Positions 17,871-27,888 are shown, numbered from the stretch's first letter. The stretch is 64,000 nt of DNA from Desulfomarina profundi (GCF_019703855.1 NZ_AP024086.1:1384501-1448500), one strand, 5' to 3'. Translations and numbers: made by a program. Notes: generated by a model from the sequence alone, not told the origin.

Positions 17871-18404
17871 TCACTCAAGTTGCAATGTTGAAAACGCATT
17901 ACTCAGCTGGGTGGTCTTCTGTTTTGAAGTCTGGTCAAGTATTTTTGCTGCAGCTTTAATCTTCATATTGGCCAGAAGATCGGCTGCCAGTTTCTGGTCG
18001 AGTCCTGAAAGGGCAAGGGAGGCCTTGGCCGGATTCATCTTTTCATATATTTTGGCAAGATCCCTGATCCGTTTTTTCTCTTCTGCCGATTTTTCAGCGA
18101 GAAGAATTTTGATAGCATTTTGCAGTTTTTTCAGTTCTGCTATCTTGTTTTCTATTTCAGCTAACTTCTTATCGACACCCTCTTCCAGTGTCTTTAGTTC
18201 ATTTTTTCGCATGGCAATCCTGGCACGTTCTTTTTGCAGGTTGGCCTTCTCTTCAATTATTATCTGTTGCAGTCTCCGCTCCTCTACTGATGAGTATTGC
18301 TGTGGTTCCTGCGGTTTTTTATTTTCCGCCAGAGCAGAACTTGAATAGAGAAAAAAAAGACTCAGCGAAAATACCACCGTTGATTTTAAAAAATTTCTTT
18401 TCAT
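17871..18404 (-). CDS. MotE-like periplasmic or membrane-associated flagellar protein
   Basis: The 177-residue product has a signal-type N-terminal hydrophobic segment (about residues 7-26), a long charged coiled coil (about 42-112) and a C-terminal MgtE-N-like helical domain (KIYEKMNPAKASLALSGLDQ, then LLANMKIKAAAKIL). This architecture and its place between fliJ and fliK match the MotE family, which chaperones the stator or motor scaffold protein in epsilonproteobacteria. The exact role here is unproven. Confidence 0.75.
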   Translation of the reverse strand: MKRNFLKSTVVFSLSLFFLYSSSALAENKKPQEPQQYSSVEERRLQQIIIEEKANLQKERARIAMRKNELKTLEEGVDKKLAEIENKIAELKKLQNAIKILLAEKSAEEKKRIRDLAKIYEKMNPAKASLALSGLDQKLAADLLANMKIKAAAKILDQTSKQKTTQLSNAFSTLQLE

Positions 18405-18418
18405 GTGGGGTTGTCCAG

Positions 18419-18862
18419 TTAGATTTCGAAATCGTGACGAGTCACCGCAAGTTCATCCAGCATGGCTATTTCCTTTTTATTAAGATACTCTTGCCAGGCC
18501 TTGTTCTGGCGCTCTTTCAGACTTTCCATGATCTGTCTTTCCTGTGTTTTTCGGAGGAGGTTTTTCCGCTCAAGTTCAACAAGATCAGTTTTTTCCTTTA
18601 CTGTTTTTCTAATGGCGGAGATATTTTTTTTCATATAGGTAATTCTGTTTTCGTAATGGATCAGATCAAGAATTGATAGTGGTTCCTTCTGAAGAGCATC
18701 CAGATCGTCAATGAGTTGTGAGAGTTGTTTCTCCGCATTTTTCAGTTTCAGAAGAACAATCTGCTGTGCATTCCGTGCCTCTTTGAGCCTGGTTACAGCA
18801 AGGTCTTCCAACCGTTTTCTGTAATTGAGAATAGTGTTAAAACGAAATGGTTTCATCTCCAT
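18419..18862 (-). CDS. fliJ: Flagellar export chaperone FliJ
   Basis: FliJ is the coiled-coil stalk protein of the export ATPase complex. The protein is almost entirely charged helix, with FRFNTILNYRKRLEDLAVTR near the start, typical of the family. I choose the ATG at 18862 (147 residues) because AGGA stands 7 bases before it; an in-frame ATG at 18886 would add 8 residues without a ribosome site. It follows fliI by 49 bases. Confidence 0.87.
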   Translation of the reverse strand: MEMKPFRFNTILNYRKRLEDLAVTRLKEARNAQQIVLLKLKNAEKQLSQLIDDLDALQKEPLSILDLIHYENRITYMKKNISAIRKTVKEKTDLVELERKNLLRKTQERQIMESLKERQNKAWQEYLNKKEIAMLDELAVTRHDFEI

Positions 18863-18911
18863 AAACTGGTCCTGAAAAAGCCACAATCCTGCATTTCATG
18901 AGAAATGCTGA

Positions 18912-20265
18912 CTACTGTTGATCTGAAATACGTCTGTTTTTTCTTGGCGGCTCTTCATCTTTTCTGTCACTGAGTAGTCTTCCAAGTTGTTCAAGTGATT
19001 TCTGCAGCGTTGTCGTTTCATCAAAATTTTGTTTGAGAAAGTCATTCATGGCATCTATTTTACTGATGGCATAGTCGATTTTCGGGTTTGATCCTTTTGC
19101 ATAAGCTCCGATATTAATCAGGTCTTCCGCCTCAGCATAACTGGCCAGGACAGTCCGTGCCTTGCCGGCCAGTTCAAGATGACGTACAGAGATAATATCT
19201 CGCATGACCCTGCTTGCGGAATTGAGAACATCTATGGCGGGAAAGTGGTTTTTAGCGGCAAGACTCCTGGATAAAACGATATGGCCATCCAAAATCGAAC
19301 GAACGGAGTCCGCAACCGGTTCGGTCATATCGTCACCGTCCACCAGTACAGTATACAGACCAGTGATAGTACCTTTTTTTCTGAATCTCCCGGCACGCTC
19401 CAACAGCTTTGGGAGGGTTGCGAATACGGATGGTGTATATCCCTTTGTTGTGGGCGGTTCTCCAATTGCCAGGCCAATTTCCCTCATGGCCATGGCAAAA
19501 CGGGTGACGGAATCCATCATCAGCAGGACGTTTTTACCATTATTGCAGAAATATTCAGCAATGGCAGTTGCCACAAAAGCACCACGCATACGGAGAAGGG
19601 GAGATTGATCAGATGTGACAACAACAATGACCGACCTGGCAAGTCCGTCCTTTCCGAGATCTCTCTCGATGAATTCCCTTACTTCTCTACCGCGTTCGCC
19701 GATAAGGGCAATGACGTTAATATCTGCCTTGGCATATTTGGCCATCATACCGAGAAGTACGCTTTTTCCTATTCCGGAACCTGCCATTATCCCCATACGC
19801 TGACCCATGCCACAGGTTATCAGTCCATTGATTGCCCTGACTCCAAGATCAAGAGTTTCCGTTATATTCTGGCGTTCCATGGGCCCGGGGGGAGGGAATA
19901 GAGACTTTTTTCTTCGGTAAGGACCGGCGGAGGAAGATTGTCATGGGGATTTTCCATGGCATCGATGACCCTGCCGAGGAGATTACTGCCGACCTTGATG
20001 GTTGCACTGTTTCTGACTACCCTGATTAAACTGCCCGGGCCGAGTCCCCGCAAATCACCAAGGGCATAAGGAGTGCTTTGGAGTCCTTGAAACCGACGAT
20101 TTCTGCAAAAATATCTTCGCCGCCATCTATTGGGGTCAACCTGCAGAGGGAACCTATTGAAGCATGGGGACAGTGACCTTCAATGACCAGGCCGACAATG
20201 CGGGTTACTTTTCCCCACACCCTGATGAGATCAAGGTTTTGTATGTGTAATGTATTCAGTGGCAT
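18912..20265 (-). CDS. fliI: Flagellar export ATPase FliI, reading frame broken twice
   Basis: FliI is the F1-beta-like ATPase of flagellar export. Three consecutive frames are needed: 20265 to about 20059 (beta-barrel N-terminus), about 20059 to 19890 ([11 protein letters not shown]... LLGRVIDAM), and 19890 to 18912 (Walker [22 protein letters not shown], Walker [20 protein letters not shown]). Adding one C/G at 20058-20059 and one in the six-G run 19887-19892 restores a continuous frame of about 451 residues with the canonical [11 protein letters not shown] and [12 protein letters not shown] junctions. Both losses are in G/C runs. Sequencing error is more likely than true loss, because all partners of the complex are intact. 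Confidence 0.9.
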
Positions 20266-20346
20266 GGTTTATCAAGGTTGGGTCTTTCAGCCGGTAATTC
20301 CTGTCAATGTAAATGAAAATATCCTTCATGGAATGGGAAAACCTGG

Positions 20347-21156
20347 TTAGAGACGTTTTGCCATTTCTTCTCTTATCATGTCAAACTGGCTTGCCAGCGT
20401 GGCGTCAATCGTACAGTTTTCCGATTCGATTCTTGCCCCACCAACCTCAATTTCGGAATCTTTTTTAATGATTATCTTGCTGAGTCCACTGAGCCCCTCA
20501 ACCAGGTCTGCCGATTTTTCCATGACAATCTCATAATCATCCGGACTGACAAAAATCGTAAATTCATCCGATTTGATAGCCTGTCCCAGCGCTTCCTCCA
20601 GGGTTGCGATAATCGTTTCCCTGTTTTCAGTAAATGGTGAGCGGACAATCCTTTCTGCCAGGGCAATGGCAAATTCCTGGAGTTCTCTGCTGCTGTTGGC
20701 AATAATTGTTTCCCTGATGGAATCGAGTTGCTGGCAGATTGTGAAGAGTGAACGGGTAGCCGAGCCGTAATCCTCTTCAGCTTTTTCAAGGCCGTTGCGC
20801 GTACCGTCTTCAAAAGCCTTTTCCAGTAGTTTATCCATTTCAGTCCGCTCGATATAGTTATCGAGATTAATGGTCTCTTCAGTTTCAACACCGATTGTTT
20901 CTTCAGGATCTTCTATTTTTTCAGGAGTAATATCAGCATGATATTGCTCATCGTCTTTCGGAGTTGATCCCTTTTTGTCTGCAGGAATGGTTGAGTCGTT
21001 TGAATTCGAAATTGGAAGAGGATCTGTTATAAATTGGTTGTCTGCAGTTTCCACCCACCTGGAAGGAGGATTTTTGATTATTTTTTCTTTCGAAACAGGC
21101 ACCAGTTCTTCCGGTTTGAAGGAGTCTGTTTTTTTATAATATTTAGACAAGCTCAT
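20347..21156 (-). CDS. fliH: Flagellar assembly protein FliH
   Basis: FliH binds and regulates FliI. The start at 21156 is preceded by GGAGGTGG and gives 269 residues; an in-frame ATG at 21174 is less likely. The N-terminal half is acidic and variable; the C-terminal half (about residues 135-265) is the V-type ATPase E-subunit-like domain with ELQEFAIALAERIVRSPFTEN and the conserved GGARIESENCTIDATL. It overlaps fliG by 14 bases and precedes fliI after 81 bases. Confidence 0.9.
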   Translation of the reverse strand: MSLSKYYKKTDSFKPEELVPVSKEKIIKNPPSRWVETADNQFITDPLPISNSNDSTIPADKKGSTPKDDEQYHADITPEKIEDPEETIGVETEETINLDNYIERTEMDKLLEKAFEDGTRNGLEKAEEDYGSATRSLFTICQQLDSIRETIIANSSRELQEFAIALAERIVRSPFTENRETIIATLEEALGQAIKSDEFTIFVSPDDYEIVMEKSADLVEGLSGLSKIIIKKDSEIEVGGARIESENCTIDATLASQFDMIREEMAKRL

Positions 21157-22147
21157 CTCCACCTCCACTGCCAAGGACCAGCTTGCCTTCCTCTTCCAGC
21201 TTCATGGCTATTTTCACAATGGACTGCTGCATAAGTTCAACTTCCGAGAGCCTGACTGGACCCATGGCATCCAGGTCATCCCTGATCATATCGGCAGCGC
21301 GGGCGGACATATTGGCAAAGATTTTTTCCTTCATCTGTTCTGAGGCTGTTTTCAGGGCCATGGTGAGGGAATCATTATTGACCTCTCTCAGGATCATCTG
21401 CAGGGATCTGCCATCAAGTGCAACAAGATTTTCAAAAGTAAACATTTTCTTCCTGATTTCCTCAGCCATATCAGGATCAGTCTCTTCCATTTTTTCCAGA
21501 ATATCTGCATCCAGGTTGTTTTTCATATGGTTGAGAATACCGACTACCGCATCAATTCCTCCGACTTTTTTATGGGCTTTGCCGGAAACCAATCCGATTT
21601 CACGGTGCAGTGCATCTTCAATCCTGCTGATGACCTCGGGAGAGACTTTTTCAATTTTTGAAATCCTGTAGGTTACATCTGCCTGGACCTCTTCAGGAAG
21701 ATTTGCCAGAATTTCACTGGCATGTTCCACATGTTGGGTGGAGAGAACAAGGGCGACAGTCTGCGGATGTTCATGCTCCAGCAGACCTGCCACCATCCTT
21801 GGGGCCATCAGGGAGATAGTCTCCAGGGATTTGGATTCAGTTCCGGAGATAAACTGGTCCATCAAAAATTCGGAACGCTGATCACCGGGTGTTGCCGCGA
21901 TGGCACGTTTTGCAAATTCCTCTCCCTTGACAAAAAGACCGGCGAACTGGTTCTGAGCTTCATGGAATTGTGCAAAAACCTTTTCCTTGATATCCATGGG
22001 GATATGCTCAATGGAGGCCATGGCCCTGGTGACCTGACGCACTTCATCATCAGACAGCTCATCAAAGATTCTCGAAGTTGCCTCTTCACCAAGGCAGATT
22101 AATAATACCGCAACCTTATTCAGCCCGGTCAATGTTTCAATCGCCAT
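21143..22147 (-). CDS. fliG: Flagellar motor switch protein FliG
   Basis: FliG transmits torque from the stator to the rotor. The 334-residue protein has the three helical domains: N-terminal FliF-binding, the middle domain with EHPQTVALVLS, and the C-terminal ARM domain holding the charged helix (about residues 285-300; SARAADMIRDDLDAMGPVRL). The length is typical. It abuts fliF (4 bases between). Confidence 0.96.
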   Translation of the reverse strand: MAIETLTGLNKVAVLLICLGEEATSRIFDELSDDEVRQVTRAMASIEHIPMDIKEKVFAQFHEAQNQFAGLFVKGEEFAKRAIAATPGDQRSEFLMDQFISGTESKSLETISLMAPRMVAGLLEHEHPQTVALVLSTQHVEHASEILANLPEEVQADVTYRISKIEKVSPEVISRIEDALHREIGLVSGKAHKKVGGIDAVVGILNHMKNNLDADILEKMEETDPDMAEEIRKKMFTFENLVALDGRSLQMILREVNNDSLTMALKTASEQMKEKIFANMSARAADMIRDDLDAMGPVRLSEVELMQQSIVKIAMKLEEEGKLVLGSGGGDELV

Positions 22148-22150
22148 CAG

Positions 22151-23780
22151 TTATCCTTCCTGTATCCAGTTTTTTACAATAAAAGCGGTCGGAACATGAT
22201 TTTGAAGTACTTCTCTTCTCAGGGTGGTTATCGCATCATCAACAGGAGGAAGAATTATCTCTTCCTCCTCTTTGTTTTCAAGAGCTTGCCGTTGCTCCTG
22301 TTCCAGCTGTTCAACGGTTTTATAGTGCTCTTTGACCTCTCCTTTCATAGTTTTTATGACAGGCCTTATAAGCAGGAAGTAGAGGAACAGGATTCCAAGC
22401 GATACCAGTCCGTACTTAATAAAAGGGAGATATTCATAGAGTGGATGAGTTCCAAGAGCGTTCTCTTCAATAATCGCCTTGTCTGTTTCAACAAAGGGCA
22501 TGGAGAGAACATTAATCATGTCCCCCCTTTCAGGGGTAAGTCCTATTGCCCTGGCTATCATGTTTTCTATTGATTTTAACTCTTCTTCAGTGCGGGGAGT
22601 AGTTGATACTGGTTTGCCGTCCTTATCAACCTTGACACGATCTGCAACAAGAACAGAAACCGATAGTTTCGTTATTGTTCCCACAGGATTCACGGTTTTA
22701 CTGATTGTTTTACTGATTTCATAGTTGGTGATTCTGGAATTTTTGCTTGAAGTCGGCCCTGCCTGATCACCCCGAGAGTGCCCCCGTTAAGGTTTGACTG
22801 TACTCCGGGAATCCCCCCGCATTGACACTTCCACTGTTCTCCTGGTTTATCTGTTCACTGCGGATAACCGGGTCATCTGCGTCATACAATTCCTGCGTTT
22901 TTTCATTCTTGGAAAAATCAAGGGAGGCGGTAACCCTGACCATGGCATGGTCTTTTCCCATGGTTTTATCAAGCAGGTCCTGGGCCCTCATTTCAAGTCG
23001 ATGTTCAAGTTCCTGCTGATAAGTGAGCATGTCAACAGGGAGGAGGTTATCTCTGTCTTTTTCCTTCAGGCTTTCAAGAATAACCCCGTTTGAATCGATG
23101 ATATTGACATTATCAGGTTCAAGACCAGTGACTGAACCGGCAACGAGATGGATAATACCCTGGACCTGTTTTTCATCAAGTTTCCTGCCAGGAACCAGGG
23201 TGATGATGACGGATGCTGTGGCTTTTTTCTGCTGGCTCTTAAAAAGTCTTTTCTCAGGAAGAGCCAGGTGTACACGTGTTGATTCCACGGGACCGAGAGA
23301 CGTAATCGTTCGGGACAGTTCTCCCTGCAGAGCCCTGGTGTGATTCACCTTCTGAACGAAATCAGTTAAGGCAAAACTCTGTTTGTCAAATATTTCAAAA
23401 CCGACTCCTTCGCCACTGGGTAAACCGTTGGCGGCGAGATCAAGTCTGGTCTGATAAATCTGGTCTGCAGAAATCCAGATATCACGACCGCCATGTTTCA
23501 GTGAATAGGGGATTTTTCTGGCTTTGAGCCAGCTTGTGACCGACGAGGCATCACTGATGGAAAGATTAGCATAAAGAAGCTGTTGATCCGCCGTTCTTGC
23601 CTGAAAGATCAATACTCCAAACAGGGCGATGGATATGAGAATAATCGCTCCAGTGGCAATTTTTCGTGATAAAGGCCATTGTTGAATCAATTTGAAAATA
23701 TTTTTTGATTCAGCCGCTTCCTGTGGAAGGTTTTCGATCTGTTCTGAAGTTTCAGGAATTTTCTGTTCTTCTGCCGCCAT
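22151..23780 (-). CDS. fliF: Flagellar MS-ring protein FliF, reading frame broken twice
   Basis: FliF builds the MS ring. The N-terminal part 23780-22820 has the first membrane helix (about residues 38-62) and ring-building motifs. The C-terminal part, read from about 22770 to 22151, holds NYEISKTISKTVNPVGTI, the second membrane helix and the FliG-binding tail. The middle frame reads GGIPGVQSNLNGGTLG. Two extra G/C bases, one in the six-C run 22813-22818 and one in the four-C run 22770-22773, give one frame of about 543 residues, a normal length. As for fliI, sequencing loss is the likelier cause. Confidence 0.9.
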
Positions 23781-23943
23781 GACTGTTCCTTAGTTCCTGT
23801 TTAATGACCCATGAACCCCAGCTGGTTTTTAAAAGAGCCCTGTAAACCAGGCATATCTCAAGGTCTACTCTGTCAGTAATCAGGATACTGTAAATTCTTG
23901 AACCTGACCCTGCCTGAACTGATGAGAAATCCGGGTTGGTAGA

Positions 23944-24249
23944 TCAGAGCTGCATTCTCATTATTTCTTCATAAGCAGAGAGCGCCTTGTTTCGCATCTG
24001 CACAAGCATTCGAAGGGAAATATCCGCCTCTTCAACAGCAATCATCACATCGTGAAGATGACTGGCATCACCACTCTGCAACTGTTCCACTGCAATATCA
24101 CCAGCTTTCTGGGAATCATTGACGGAAGTCACAAGATTGGAGAGAATGTCACCAAAACTGCTTTTCGCCTGTTTAACACTGCTTCCGGGAGAGGAGGAAG
24201 CCCCCTCGGGAATTACTGGTGACAATAAAGAATTTTTTATTGTGTTCAT
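23944..24249 (-). CDS. fliE: Flagellar rod/MS-ring adaptor FliE
   Basis: FliE joins the MS ring to the rod. The 101-residue protein ends in the family signature VMIAVEEADISLRMLVQMRNK, followed by SAYEEIMRMQL. It lies between flgC and fliF in the classic flgB-flgC-fliE-fliF order, with the flgC stop only a few bases upstream of its ATG. The gap to fliF (163 bases) shows no clear feature. Confidence 0.94.
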   Translation of the reverse strand: MNTIKNSLLSPVIPEGASSSPGSSVKQAKSSFGDILSNLVTSVNDSQKAGDIAVEQLQSGDASHLHDVMIAVEEADISLRMLVQMRNKALSAYEEIMRMQL

Positions 24250-24253
24250 TGTG

Positions 24254-24684
24254 TTATCTTCCTATTTCAAGGGCCTTCATGGCCATTCTTTTCGCCGATT
24301 TTATGGTGGTTACATTGGCCTGGTATGCCTTTGTGGCCGACATCATGTCAACCATTTCCTCGAGAACGTTTACGTTCGGCATCTTCACATAACCCGCTTC
24401 ATCAGCATCAGGATGGTATGGATTGTATACTTTTTTGGGAGGAGACTTATCTTCGATTATTTTTGTTACTTCTACACCGCGGACGCTGTCTTTTCTATTG
24501 TTTTCCAGATGTTCCTTGAAAGTGAGGGGGTGCTTTCAAAGTAAACAGATTTTCGCTTATACGGTCCTCCCTCCGGGGTAGAAGTCGTTTCAACATTTGC
24601 AAGATTTGAACTGATAGTATTGAGACGAATCGTATTTGCCTTTAACGCAGAGCTGCTGATTTTAAATGTATTGAAGATATCCAT
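24254..24684 (-). CDS. flgC: Flagellar proximal rod protein FlgC, frameshifted
   Basis: FlgC is a proximal rod subunit. The first 50 or so residues (24684 to about 24530) carry the axial motif (NTISSNLANVETTSTPEGGPYKRK). The remainder reads in another frame to a stop at 24254, with KMPNVNVLEEMVDMMSATKAYQANVTTIKSAK as its landmark (given here only as NVNVLEEMVDMMSATKAYQ). One more G/C in the five-G run at 24526-24530 gives 143 residues, the usual length. It is one of eight such breaks in the window. Confidence 0.9.
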
Positions 24685-24827
24685 GGAATCTGATCCTTAT
24701 TTCTGTTTAGTGCCTAACTCCTGAACTTCTGTCATAAAAAACAAGAAGTCAGGAAAGGTGTTTTGAAATTAAATGATTAGGTTTATTTCCAAGGCACTTA
24801 TACCCCCTTGTGGGGTGTTATTTTGAC

Positions 24828-25244
24828 TTACTGTCCACCCGAAATCACATATTTGAGAAGATTGAGTTTTTTCTTTAAGAGCTGGGCGCTGGTTTCGTAC
24901 ATAATCTCATTTTCAGAGAGATCAATCATTTCCTGGGCTACGTTTACTCCGTTCCGGTCTCCTATTCCTGTCTTATCCTGAACATGGGTCACTTTTCCGA
25001 CAACTGATTCAAAATTGGCGGGAGCAAGAGTGATGTGTTTTTCGTTGGATTTGGCAAGATCAATGGTTTTTCCTCGATGGATAGCATTGTCCAACTCATC
25101 TTCAAAGTCAAAAACCGCCCTTGAATATCCGGGAGTTTCAGCATTGGCAATATTTGCTGAAATTATCTGGGATTTGTCTGCCCGTAGGTCCAGGACTTTT
25201 TTTAAAAGGGCCATCTGGGAATCAAAGGGTCTGATCGGGTCCAT
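24828..25244 (-). CDS. flgB: Flagellar proximal rod protein FlgB
   Basis: FlgB is the first proximal rod subunit. The 138-residue product has the N-terminal motif IISANIANAETPGYSR and the C-terminal VAQEMIDLSENEIMYETSAQ. I choose the ATG at 25244 because GGAGAG precedes it; the ATG at 25256 would place its own GGAG inside the gene. It follows the secreted TPR gene after about 50 bases. The 143-base gap to flgC contains a weak GC stem but no gene. Confidence 0.93.
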   Translation of the reverse strand: MDPIRPFDSQMALLKKVLDLRADKSQIISANIANAETPGYSRAVFDFEDELDNAIHRGKTIDLAKSNEKHITLAPANFESVVGKVTHVQDKTGIGDRNGVNVAQEMIDLSENEIMYETSAQLLKKKLNLLKYVISGGQ

Positions 25245-25295
25245 AATGCTCTCCATTACAAAAAAATAATACCATTATATTACAGCATGTTATGA

Positions 25296-27719
25296 TTATT
25301 GCAGGCCGACTTGCAGCCCTGATGCCGTCTTTTCAAATTCCAGGGCTTTTCGGGCAAAATCTCTCCATCTATTGTTAGTGCCTTTTTCGGCAATTTTTCT
25401 GAATAATCTTAGCGCTTTTTTTTCATTTCCCTTTCGTCTTTCCAATTCTGCCAGATGAAAAAGGCTTTGGTCATAGAATGGGTTTGTTGCTTTTATTTTA
25501 AGAAAAACAGATTCTGCCCTGTCATATTGTTCAGTTTTCATCAGACTTTCACCCAACATAACCAGTTCTTCCTGGCTGAGTTGGTAGTCTAACTTTTCCA
25601 GAGACTCGAAAACTTCTGCACATTTTTTAAAATCATCTGTTCTGTAATAAATGGTGGCCGCAAGCTTATAAAAATCCTTTTTTTTCGGAAGGGGACTCGG
25701 GAGGAGGCGTAGAGCTTCGGTAAACCGTTCCTGATTGATAAATGCCTTCAGGCGGAGCAGAAGAATGTCTTCCGTATATTTGCCGTGGGGATAATTGAAT
25801 GTGTATTGGGCAGCGAAATCCTCCACAAGAGTATAATTACCATGATTGAAAGAGGCCCTGACGAGAGGAAGAAAGAATTGCTCCCTTTGATCAACTTCTG
25901 AAATCTCAATGAGATACAGATAAAGCCTCTGGGCTTCCTCATAAACGCCGATTTCATCATAGGCCTTCGCAATATCCACGAGATACCTGCTGTCCAGCCA
26001 GTTTTTCCTGAAGAGTTCCTTGTTCTGTTTGGCAAGAACAAGTGCCTTTAAATATTGTTTTTTCTCCACAAGCCTTTTTATTTCACCCGGCAACAGGTCA
26101 ATGAGCAGTGCCTGGGCTGATGAAAGTACATGTCCGTATCTGAATTCCCTGGTAAGTTGTTGTAAAAGTGCTATTGATTCACCTTTTCTGTTTAAAAGAG
26201 ACAGAACCAGGGCTTGTTTAAAGAGGGCTTCTTCCTTCGGTTCTCTGGCAATAGCTTTTTCATAAATTGATGAATAACTTTTGAGAGCCCAGTCCAGGGC
26301 CGAACTTTTCTGAAGCAGCAGAAGGTCTGTTTTTTTTATTGCAGCCCTGTTACCGGCTTCTGTTCCGGGAAATGCATTTTCAATCTGGGTAAATCCGTCT
26401 ATCAGTTTTTCCCCCGGCATGAATTTAAGCCTGGACATGTCTGCACGGTAACGGATCATACCAAGGGAATTTTTATTGAGTACCAGTGTCGACAGTTGAT
26501 CGTAGCAACTGCTGCTTTTAATAAATTTCTTTTGACTGTACAGAGTTGCACAGTTGCCGTTCAGGGAATAGGGCTGCTTTACAAGATGTTCGGAATCTGC
26601 AACAAGTCGATATGCGGCATAAGCTTTTACAGGTTGATTAATTCCATACCAGTAATCTGCCTGCCGGATTTCCCTGACTTCTTCAATGGAAGGAGGAAAG
26701 GCAATATCATCTTGAAGAAGAAGGCTGTTCATTGCAGAAAATTTTGAAGATGCAAGTGAGGTTTCTATCCGTGAAAGATGAAGATAAGGTGCCAGCGGAT
26801 TGGATTGACTTATGTTTTCTGCAAGAGCAGTCATTTCAAATTCTGCTATATGTGGATCCTCATGGATTGCCCGCAGCAACAGGAGAACATATTTTGCAAA
26901 ACTACCAATAAGCTCATCCCTGTATTTTTCCTGGAGGAGGTAAAGTTGTTTATAGGCACCGACAAAATTATCAGCCCTGAAGAGGACCTCACCATAACAG
27001 AGGGCTAATTTTTTTTGTGTCTCAACATTTTTTTCTGACTTGAGTTGTTCAAGAATCCTGGTGGCAAGATGCTCCCACAACCCCTCATCGGCAAGTTTGA
27101 ACAGCTCCGGGGAAAGGAGTTGCAGGTTTTTTTCCTTATCGGGTGGCAGCATTCCGATGATCGGAAAAGGCGGGAGGGTGAAAGTTACAGGTATACTGAT
27201 TGACACTGGAGATTCATATCTGGCAAAAAACGTCATCCAGTTCTTGACATAAGGGGAAAATATATACGGATTTGTATAATCAACCCTGCTCCTGTCAATA
27301 ACAGTCAACCCTTCCAGTTTTTTTGCAAGATTTTGATAAGACTTTGAATATTTGTTTCCGGGGAGAATTTCAACAACGATCTTATCGTCGTCATTTCTGG
27401 ATACAGTGTAGTGCTGTGGGGTATATCGGAAAAAAAGAGAAAGTATAAAATTACCATTTTCCATCCGAGACAAAATTTTGACTATTTTGTCGTCTGGCTT
27501 GAAAAAAGTAATTTTTTTCTTAAGCTCTGTTTGGTTGAATATAAGATTCAGACGCCTCTCATTAATTGTTTTAGAAAATGTTGGGGCTTTATCAAAAAGA
27601 AAATAAAGCTGTATCATATCACCGGATTCCGCCCGGGAAACCCGAAGCAGCTCCGAAGCGGAAGCAGGTGTTCCGGCAATGAGAACAGCAAAAATGATAT
27701 ATGAAAATAATTTCTTCAT
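25296..27719 (-). CDS. Secreted TPR-repeat protein at the head of the flagellar locus
   Basis: The 807-residue product has a clear signal peptide (about residues 1-21, ending ASA-S), a beta-rich N-terminal part (about 22-130) that reads a little like an AMIN-type domain, and then many TPR-like helical repeats to the end (for example LGESLMKTEQYDRAESVFLK and LAELERRKGNEKKALRLFRK). I do not recognise a named family. It is transcribed with flgB and comes first after a sigma-54-type promoter, which suggests a periplasmic or outer-membrane role in assembling or anchoring the flagellum. No catalytic motif is visible. Confidence 0.8.
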   Translation of the reverse strand: MKKLFSYIIFAVLIAGTPASASELLRVSRAESGDMIQLYFLFDKAPTFSKTINERRLNLIFNQTELKKKITFFKPDDKIVKILSRMENGNFILSLFFRYTPQHYTVSRNDDDKIVVEILPGNKYSKSYQNLAKKLEGLTVIDRSRVDYTNPYIFSPYVKNWMTFFARYESPVSISIPVTFTLPPFPIIGMLPPDKEKNLQLLSPELFKLADEGLWEHLATRILEQLKSEKNVETQKKLALCYGEVLFRADNFVGAYKQLYLLQEKYRDELIGSFAKYVLLLLRAIHEDPHIAEFEMTALAENISQSNPLAPYLHLSRIETSLASSKFSAMNSLLLQDDIAFPPSIEEVREIRQADYWYGINQPVKAYAAYRLVADSEHLVKQPYSLNGNCATLYSQKKFIKSSSCYDQLSTLVLNKNSLGMIRYRADMSRLKFMPGEKLIDGFTQIENAFPGTEAGNRAAIKKTDLLLLQKSSALDWALKSYSSIYEKAIAREPKEEALFKQALVLSLLNRKGESIALLQQLTREFRYGHVLSSAQALLIDLLPGEIKRLVEKKQYLKALVLAKQNKELFRKNWLDSRYLVDIAKAYDEIGVYEEAQRLYLYLIEISEVDQREQFFLPLVRASFNHGNYTLVEDFAAQYTFNYPHGKYTEDILLLRLKAFINQERFTEALRLLPSPLPKKKDFYKLAATIYYRTDDFKKCAEVFESLEKLDYQLSQEELVMLGESLMKTEQYDRAESVFLKIKATNPFYDQSLFHLAELERRKGNEKKALRLFRKIAEKGTNNRWRDFARKALEFEKTASGLQVGLQ

Positions 27720-27751
27720 GACACTTTAAGTTTTAAGGTTTTCTTACACCT

Positions 27752-27767
27752 TGCAAACTTCATTCCA
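27752..27767 (-). promoter_or_regulatory. Sigma-54 type promoter for the flagellar locus
   Basis: On the minus strand TGGAATGAAGTTTGCA (27767-27752) has GG and GC 10 bases apart and agrees with TGGCAC-N5-TTGCA at the key positions. The start site would be near 27740, about 20 bases before the ATG of the TPR gene. It would drive the TPR-flgB-flgE unit, and the AAA+ activator encoded at 32449-33519 is the obvious candidate regulator. Confidence 0.55.
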
Positions 27768-27888
27768 GAGTTGTTGTTTGTTTGCACAGGTGGAATTATC
27801 GGGAAGAGGAGATGGTCAGTCTGGTAATGAGGAAGAAGGAGGTGTTTAAAAAAGATTAAGTCAGAAATTTGACATGAAAAAAAACTTC

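Noticed and set aside
24801-24816. ACCCC/GGGGT stem between flgB and flgC as a terminator
   Set aside because: Only five base pairs and no T-tract in the minus-strand direction of these genes; termination between flgB and flgC would be odd.
27786-27793. A sigma-28-like -10 (CCCGATAA on the minus strand) ahead of the TPR gene
   Set aside because: No TAAA-like -35 box occurs 15 bases upstream; the sigma-54-type site nearer to the gene is better.
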